From NCBI GenBank assembly GCA_024400275.1, contig JAKSMY010000001.1, positions 34,423 to 98,422 of the forward strand: DNA of 64,000 bases. Direction: 5' to 3'. This stretch comes from Paludibacteraceae bacterium (GTDB taxonomy: Bacteria > Bacteroidota > Bacteroidia > Bacteroidales > Paludibacteraceae). The notes under the pieces were generated by a model. That model was not told the DNA's origin and did no database searches. It saw only the letters and a program-made list of their open reading frames with translations. Shown piece by piece: positions 59,359-64,000 of the stretch (position 1 is the stretch's first letter; every line of letters begins with the position of its first letter). The position numbers were made by a program, and so were the translations under genes.

Positions 59359-60399
59359 TTAAAATTTAATTGTTGTTTGTATTAGTTTATTATTTTGTTC
59401 CGCAGCAGGGGACTTGCCATAGTCCTCAAATCTCGGAACATTGTTAAATATCGGTCTTGCATTCACCCAACGAGACAGCCGCATATACTCGCTGTCATAA
59501 TGCTCCTTGTCGTACACCATCACATACGGCCAATAACCCATGTCTCGCAATGTATAGATGCGCTCCAAGTCCTGCTCCAAGGTAGTGTCAAAGTTCACCA
59601 GCACAAACACTATCGCATTATGACCGTGCGGCAGACGATTACCAACCATGTCGCACACCTGACTAAACAAGTTCAGTTTGGGCAGGATAGCCGCCTTATC
59701 CTCGTATCGGTCCCACGCAAAGTGTATCTCCTTAATCTTGCAAGCTGCAATCATTTCGGCTTTCTCCTCGTCCATCATGCGAATATCCAGTCCTTGGTTG
59801 AAGTCTATCCATGCCTTGCTGTCAATGAGTTGCTGCAACAACGGCTTCCAATCTTTGCAGGCAAGGATATTCGGGTCGCAAAGGACGATGTTCTTTTGTC
59901 CGTACCAGAACTCGCTCAGGTCAGCCACTTTGACGGAGCGCGTGCCCTCTTTGGCAGCCACATGGCAGAAAGCACAGCCGCGCGGACAACCTCTCGTCAG
60001 AAAGCCGTATGCTGTATCAGCCGTGTACTGCGGATAAAGCGAGTAGTCCGGGCAAATATGCTCTATGCGGGTTTCTAATGGAATATCCAATCCTTCTACT
60101 TGCCTGTTCTCTTTCCTGCTCACTACCTTGATGAATCGCGTGTCGAATACTTTTTTTCCATTAACTAATCGGATTGTATATCCTGTTCCGCCACGAATGA
60201 TTGCATCGGCATTGGCGATCACTTGGTTGTAGTCGGGCGTGAACGAGAACACTTTGCTCATGAAGACGATGTCGTAATGTTCGGTGAATGGCGAGTACCA
60301 CTCCACGTTGGCTTTTTGCGACTTGTACCATGCACTAATCTTCATCAGCGCAATGTTCGGGAAATTGCTCCCATCTACATCTATTAGTCCTATGTTCAT
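59359..60399 (-). CDS. radical SAM protein with N-terminal B12-binding-like domain
   Basis: The ATG at 60399 is chosen since it follows the methyltransferase stop by two bases and opens MNIGLIDVDGSNFPNIALMK, which resembles a cobalamin-binding Rossmann start. The iron-sulfur motif CxxxCxxC is in TRGCPRGCAFC near residue 136. After it come LCDPNILACKDW and FNQGLDIRMMDEEKAEMI, typical of the barrel. The protein is 346 residues long. It would use S-adenosylmethionine to make radicals, perhaps for modification of phage nucleic acid or protein. It sits directly downstream of a DNA methyltransferase gene; the substrate is unknown. Confidence 0.8.
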   Translation of the reverse strand: MNIGLIDVDGSNFPNIALMKISAWYKSQKANVEWYSPFTEHYDIVFMSKVFSFTPDYNQVIANADAIIRGGTGYTIRLVNGKKVFDTRFIKVVSRKENRQVEGLDIPLETRIEHICPDYSLYPQYTADTAYGFLTRGCPRGCAFCHVAAKEGTRSVKVADLSEFWYGQKNIVLCDPNILACKDWKPLLQQLIDSKAWIDFNQGLDIRMMDEEKAEMIAACKIKEIHFAWDRYEDKAAILPKLNLFSQVCDMVGNRLPHGHNAIVFVLVNFDTTLEQDLERIYTLRDMGYWPYVMVYDKEHYDSEYMRLSRWVNARPIFNNVPRFEDYGKSPAAEQNNKLIQTTIKF

Positions 60400-60401
60400 A
60401 A

Positions 60402-61124
60402 TCAGAATAGTGTTAATATGGTTTTTTGTGCTGCCACTCGTTTCTCGCAAATATGGAAATAATCGGGGTTCAATTCATAGCCGATATAGTTCCGCTTTTG
60501 CTTAATGGCTGCCACGGCGGTCGTCCCACTCCCAATAAACGGGTCCAGCACCACCTCCCCCTCTTGACTACTATTGATTAGCAAGGTCTCAATGATATTT
60601 AGTGGCTTGATAGTTGGATGATGCCACAACTCCTTGATATCCGCACTTATGCTCGGCTGAATAAAATACTTCTTCTTTGTTTCGTAGGTACCATATACGG
60701 AAGCACCTTTCCGCAGAAATATGATATACTCCGTATCTGATAGGTACTTATTGCCACACATCGGAGTTGGGTCAGTTTTGTGCCAAGTAAGGATATCAAA
60801 GTTCAGTCCGTTTGATATCCCAAAGTTGAGATATTGCGGAACTTGGTCTTTGTTGCAGAATAGGTATATATTTGGTTTCTTGCACACTCTTAACATCTCT
60901 TTCAGGATATCATCGGATATTCCAAATGATATTGGCGTAAGTTCTGCGTGATAGGTTCTACCTTTCTTGCTTGCGCTTTTTCCTCGGCAAGTACCGAATG
61001 TGCCACCACCAGTAGTGTCTTTGAACTCATACGGCGGGTCGGTCACTACCAAATCGACACATTTGTCGGGCAGCATCCGCATCCCTTCCAAGCAGTCCAT
61101 ATTGTAAATCTTATTCAGTTCCAT
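60402..61124 (-). CDS. DNA methyltransferase, N6-adenine or N4-cytosine, beta-type order
   Basis: A 240-residue enzyme. The catalytic DPPY is at 29-32 and the AdoMet motif DPFIGSGTTAVAA is near 195, so catalytic motif IV comes before motif I, the beta-class arrangement. TWHKTDPTPMCGNKYLSDTEYI lies between them as the target region. It has no restriction partner in view, so it probably protects phage DNA from host enzymes or marks it. It overlaps the upstream gene by ten bases. Confidence 0.88.
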   Translation of the reverse strand: MELNKIYNMDCLEGMRMLPDKCVDLVVTDPPYEFKDTTGGGTFGTCRGKSASKKGRTYHAELTPISFGISDDILKEMLRVCKKPNIYLFCNKDQVPQYLNFGISNGLNFDILTWHKTDPTPMCGNKYLSDTEYIIFLRKGASVYGTYETKKKYFIQPSISADIKELWHHPTIKPLNIIETLLINSSQEGEVVLDPFIGSGTTAVAAIKQKRNYIGYELNPDYFHICEKRVAAQKTILTLF

Positions 61125-61816
61125 AATGCTGTTATTGTGAAATGTAATTGCTCTGCGTGGTTCTCTACAATGGTGCTGCGTTGTGTCTTTGCCGTGTAGA
61201 AGATGTGCATCCGTTCTGTTTCGTCATACGCATTGCCGACAACATATCCCCTTTTCTGCATTGTATAACGGATAGATACCTGCCTTCGGTTGTACACCAC
61301 AAACGGCATGTGTAGGTTCGTATGCCGTGGCAGTCCCCAATCTACTCGCTTGCGCTCTCGCTCCACTATATCCTTTCGTTTCTCCGACCTGCGCTGTTTC
61401 AGCCGTGCCCATCTCCGTTTGTTCTTGCGTACCTCGTCCAACGGATGCCAACCTGTGTCGCGCTTGGCTTTAGCCGCAACTTTACATGCTTCACTTGGTG
61501 CTACACCTCGCAGACTGTCATAGTAGCCGTTCTGCTCACATATCCGTTTGGTAATCTCTGCCTGCTTGCGAATGATAGCACGCTTGTTATGCTTCAGTCC
61601 TAACTCACGCTTGAACCGTTGCATAGGGCTGTACGCTATCCCGAACAATTCCATCATTTCGCGGTTGGTGTGCGTGGGAAAGTAACGGATAAAACGCTCC
61701 TTCAGTTCACCCTCTAATTGGTATGTCATTACTCCGTGTTGCCCAACTACTTTCGGAATCTGATAGCGTGCCGGAGTAGTCGGTTTGCGTGGTGTCTGTG
61801 TGTTTTTGAAACTCAT
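61115..61816 (-). CDS. probable DNA-binding phage protein
   Basis: A 233-residue strongly basic protein. An HTH-like stretch is seen at about 50-80 (THTNREMMELFGIAYSPMQRFKRELGLKH), then Lys/Arg-rich helices (VRKNKRRWARLKQRRSEKRKDIVERERKR) and a beta-rich C-terminus (PFVVYNRRQVSIRYTMQKRGYVVGN). This resembles phage proteins with an NUMOD/HNH-like or homing-type DNA-binding part but has no clear HNH triad. It is one candidate for a regulator of the late promoters, by inference only. Confidence 0.6.
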   Translation of the reverse strand: MSFKNTQTPRKPTTPARYQIPKVVGQHGVMTYQLEGELKERFIRYFPTHTNREMMELFGIAYSPMQRFKRELGLKHNKRAIIRKQAEITKRICEQNGYYDSLRGVAPSEACKVAAKAKRDTGWHPLDEVRKNKRRWARLKQRRSEKRKDIVERERKRVDWGLPRHTNLHMPFVVYNRRQVSIRYTMQKRGYVVGNAYDETERMHIFYTAKTQRSTIVENHAEQLHFTITALWN

Positions 61817-61867
61817 AATGCTGTTATTTATATTCTAACAATTTGTGAATTGTTTGCTAATATTTGC

Positions 61868-62128
61868 CTAATTGTTTGCAGGCGGCAGCACATAATAGGT
61901 CATTTCATTGACTGCAAGTGTGGCTTTGAGGAAGCCGTGATTGACGAGCCATTGTAGCGCATCATCGGTGTCACGGCAGGACGGCATGTCGTGACCGGTG
62001 GGCGAATAGGCATTGAGTTGGTCTCGTATTTCGCTCCTCAGCGCACATTCGGGTACACGGTGTGTCTTCTGCCGCCGCAGCACAACAGCATTCACCGCAT
62101 TTAATACTATTTCTTGGGTGGAGGTCAT
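61868..62128 (-). CDS. small unknown protein, winged-helix-like
   Basis: The start at 62128 (MTSTQEIVLNAVNAVVLRRQ) is chosen because a longer frame runs into the previous gene. The 86-residue protein has a helical first half and a second half DTDDALQWLVNHGFLKATLAVNEMTYYVLP, which looks like a winged-helix recognition helix and wing. It may bind DNA. It starts two bases after the stop of the upstream gene. Confidence 0.6.
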   Translation of the reverse strand: MTSTQEIVLNAVNAVVLRRQKTHRVPECALRSEIRDQLNAYSPTGHDMPSCRDTDDALQWLVNHGFLKATLAVNEMTYYVLPPANN

Positions 62129-62130
62129 AG

Positions 62131-62565
62131 TTATTTCTCCTTTATTTGACTTAATATACCACCTGTCTCTGTTGGGCGTGAGCCAAACATAATGCAATCT
62201 TCAAAATCACATTTCATCATCGCCTGATTAAGAATACTCAACCCTTTGGTACTATCTTTCTCTCCCTTGTATTGTATCCTAAACGCAGTACACCAGAACA
62301 ACACTTCTTTATTTAGCTTGTTTACTTCTCTTTTGCTGGATAGCATATCCTTGTACTTATCCAACTCGCAACGGAACCATCCGTAGTTGTAGAGCAGTAC
62401 CACAAATATAAATGCGCATGTCGTTAGCAGATGGCAGCCGCAGCATAACAGAATAATATCCATCATCAGCACGGCGCAGTTTATCTCTAACGCAAGGAAA
62501 GAACCTAATCGCTTTCTTTTCACATAGCGTTTGTGTGCAGACTTTATTCGTTGTATGATATTCAT
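62131..62565 (-). CDS. small membrane protein, unknown
   Basis: The ATG at 62565 overlaps the stop of the preceding small gene (TAATG). The 144-residue protein has a basic start (RIKSAHKRYVKRKRLG) and two membrane segments near 25-60 (INCAVLMMDIILLCCGC, LLTTCAFIFVVLLYNYGW). A soluble helical C-terminus contains MMKCDFEDCIMFGSR. It might act in superinfection exclusion or sensing, but nothing proves it. Confidence 0.55.
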   Translation of the reverse strand: MNIIQRIKSAHKRYVKRKRLGSFLALEINCAVLMMDIILLCCGCHLLTTCAFIFVVLLYNYGWFRCELDKYKDMLSSKREVNKLNKEVLFWCTAFRIQYKGEKDSTKGLSILNQAMMKCDFEDCIMFGSRPTETGGILSQIKEK

Positions 62566-62744
62566 TACCACTCTATATTTTGGAAGCCGTGACCGAATGC
62601 CCAGTCAATGGCTTTTGTTTGAGACTTGAAGTGTTTGTCCACTTCTTCATTTTTCGCCAAAAAGGATTTCTTGGTGATGATTTTGTAATCACCTTTCGCA
62701 ACCTTCATAATGGTCGCCTTCGGATAATCGGAATTGTGTTTCAT
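62565..62744 (-). CDS. 59-residue phage protein
   Basis: A short gene of 59 codons (MKHNSDYPKATIMKVAKGDY, then KIITKKSFLAKNEEVDKHFK, ending FGHGFQNIEW). Its start lies one base after the methyltransferase stop and its stop overlaps the next start (TAATG). The compact alpha/beta pattern and the coupling on both sides support it. Function unknown. Confidence 0.65.
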   Translation of the reverse strand: MKHNSDYPKATIMKVAKGDYKIITKKSFLAKNEEVDKHFKSQTKAIDWAFGHGFQNIEW

Positions 62745-62745
62745 A

Positions 62746-64000
62746 CTAAATGTTATTTATTGATTTATACAAACTTGTGCAGAGTGCGGTTGACATATTG
62801 ACCTCGACTGCGTTACCAATGAATTTCTTTTGCTCGGTTTGCGTACCAATCAGCGTATAGTCGGAGCCGAATCCCATAATTCGTTTCAACTCTCCTACAT
62901 TAAGCATACGCATCTTAATATCAACGATTCTATAGATAGCCATAAACTCCTTAACACGCTTCATTGCAGGACTATCATTCTCGTATATGAGAATAGCCGT
63001 TTCACCTTTCTCGGTAGTAATGATATACGGCGGCATCTTATCCATCCTTGCAATCAGTGTAAAGCATGGCGCGTTAATATCTCCTCCCTTGCTTGCGAAT
63101 TGCGGATTCATCAGATAGTGTTGCTTGTGGTTGGCTGTTATAACCGGTGCAGGTTCTTCCAATCTACTACCAACATTTCCAAAATTGGTGTTCATAATCC
63201 AAGGTTTTACACTTACGAGGGTGTGTTTCGGATTGGTTGTAATTGTCTTTGCCGGTTCGTTGATGTTAGCAGGCGTTCCGTTTCCGTATTGCTCATCAAG
63301 GAAATGACTTGTAACGAGTGAGAAGTGGTCTTTGCATGTCATTGTAGGTGCAGGTTCGTCTATTGAGCGGTGAAAGCCATTGTTATAGTGAGCGTCAAGG
63401 AATTGTGCATTTATAATTGCGTGATGGTCTTTACAAGTTATTGCCCCACTTGGTTCGTCTATGCTTTGGTTTTTGCTATTTGGCTCTCCACTAAATTGTT
63501 TGGAAAGGAATTGAACTTTTACAGTAGCAAATCTATTTTCCGTAGTAACAACACCACAAGGCTCGTCCAAACTCATTGCAGTATCTTGCGGTCTTACGCT
63601 ATTGTAGCGTGAGAGAAAAGCGTCTTTTCCACCTGCCACAAACTTAATTAGTCCGGCATATATACGTTCAAGTGTTTTATCTACCAATGGTTTTTTGCGT
63701 TCAAAGATACTTTCACCTTCGTTGTCAAGTTCAAGTACATCACGCACAGGGTTCCATGGTTTCAATCCACTGCTGAACATATCCGGCTTACTACCACCTT
63801 TGCAATGTGTAGCGTCCGGGAATGAGATAGGCAAATTGCCTTGTGCAAATATACCAAAGAAGCGTGTGCGGCTTGTCCTTGCGCCATAGTTGGCAGAATT
63901 GAGTAGTCGATGGTCAAACCTGTATCCTCGTTTGCATACATTGTTTACCCATTTAAGATAAAGCCGCCCTTCGTCTCTACTTACGGGGTGTCCGTTCTCG
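62746..64000 (-). CDS. dcm: cytosine-5 DNA methyltransferase, C-terminal part (start outside window)
   Basis: The frame is open to the window edge, so only about 417 C-terminal residues are visible. LNSANYGARTSRTRFFGIF is the conserved region VIII of cytosine-5 methyltransferases, and the end holds motifs IX-X (NVGELKRIMGFGSDY, KKFIGNAVEV). The catalytic PC and ENV motifs must be upstream. Between them is a target-recognition region made of about six repeats of some 40 residues around a DEPxxTIT core (SIDEPAPTMTCKDH, NINEPAKTITTNPKH, RLEEPAPVITANHKQ). It would methylate phage or host DNA. Confidence 0.88.
   Translation of the reverse strand, partial: ENGHPVSRDEGRLYLKWVNNVCKRGYRFDHRLLNSANYGARTSRTRFFGIFAQGNLPISFPDATHCKGGSKPDMFSSGLKPWNPVRDVLELDNEGESIFERKKPLVDKTLERIYAGLIKFVAGGKDAFLSRYNSVRPQDTAMSLDEPCGVVTTENRFATVKVQFLSKQFSGEPNSKNQSIDEPSGAITCKDHHAIINAQFLDAHYNNGFHRSIDEPAPTMTCKDHFSLVTSHFLDEQYGNGTPANINEPAKTITTNPKHTLVSVKPWIMNTNFGNVGSRLEEPAPVITANHKQHYLMNPQFASKGGDINAPCFTLIARMDKMPPYIITTEKGETAILIYENDSPAMKRVKEFMAIYRIVDIKMRMLNVGELKRIMGFGSDYTLIGTQTEQKKFIGNAVEVNMSTALCTSLYKSINNI

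Larger units (their letters stand above)
12621..64000. mobile_element. prophage, one end (continues past the window)
   Basis: From tRNA-Lys onward all genes have phage character: integrase, portal, terminase, capsid, tail, lysis, retroelement and methyltransferases. No host gene is seen again before the window ends, so the element is more than 51 kb. There is no tape-measure, sheath or tube gene, while the portal, connector and ejection-like genes suggest a podovirus-like particle. The repressor, replication genes and second attachment site are not in view. Confidence 0.9.

Overview
The window is chromosomal DNA of a member of the phylum Bacteroidota, most likely order Bacteroidales (gut-type), carrying one end of a large prophage. 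The evidence is host promoters of the Bacteroidetes type (TTG, 19-20 bp, TAnnTTTG), Bacteroidales-type lipoproteins, a fused AmgK-RapZ protein, and phage proteins of Bacteroidales-phage character. No database search was possible. All names come from reading motifs and recalling families.

Host part (1-12,620): an outer-membrane barrel protein cut by the window edge, an aldo/keto reductase, a DUF3089 lipoprotein hydrolase, a sirtuin and DsbD; then a promoter region built of 83-bp tandem repeats, a conserved unknown protein, a candidate structured RNA in front of two small lipoprotein genes, an unknown gene, a repeat-rich spacer, NAD synthetase, tRNA-Glu(CTC), a MurU-like/AmgK-RapZ pair and tRNA-Lys(CTT). 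The nadE/tRNA-Glu and amgK-rapZ/tRNA-Lys gaps hold nearly identical two-way promoters.

Prophage part (about 12,621 to beyond 64,000): a divergent tyrosine integrase lies just downstream of tRNA-Lys, preceded by four ACATAGCA repeats. Nearly everything else is on the minus strand. Three late transcription units each start at a promoter of identical build: a TAATTTTG box with no TTG element, and two 13-bp direct repeats 21 bp apart placed exactly 21 bp upstream. Unit 1 (from 58.4 kb) encodes two internal/ejection-like proteins, a giant 6,574-residue polyvalent protein and a basic protein. Unit 2 (from 32.7 kb) encodes scaffold, capsid, connector and tail proteins, a choloylglycine-hydrolase-family Ntn hydrolase, a complete diversity-generating retroelement (target, Avd, template, reverse transcriptase), an M15 endolysin and a unimolecular spanin. 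Unit 3 (from 21.85 kb) encodes a holin-like protein, two glycosyltransferase-like proteins, the portal and a large tail protein. A short plus-strand unit (32.7-36.3 kb) carries the large terminase. From 58.6 kb to the end runs a minus-strand cluster with a radical SAM protein, two DNA methyltransferases and small unknown genes. No tape-measure or sheath gene is seen, which fits a short-tailed phage. The repressor, replication genes and other attachment site are not in the window.

The most striking points are: (1) a retroelement whose template and variable repeat differ at 7 of 113 positions, all at template adenines, with the template lying in frame inside the reverse transcriptase ORF; (2) the amide-hydrolase domain in the tail module next to the retroelement target; (3) a 19.7-kb polyvalent gene expressed from the late-type promoter together with ejection-like proteins; (4) small genes apparently nested in that gene in another frame, one with its own promoter; (5) the shared late-promoter architecture; and (6) two candidate small RNAs.
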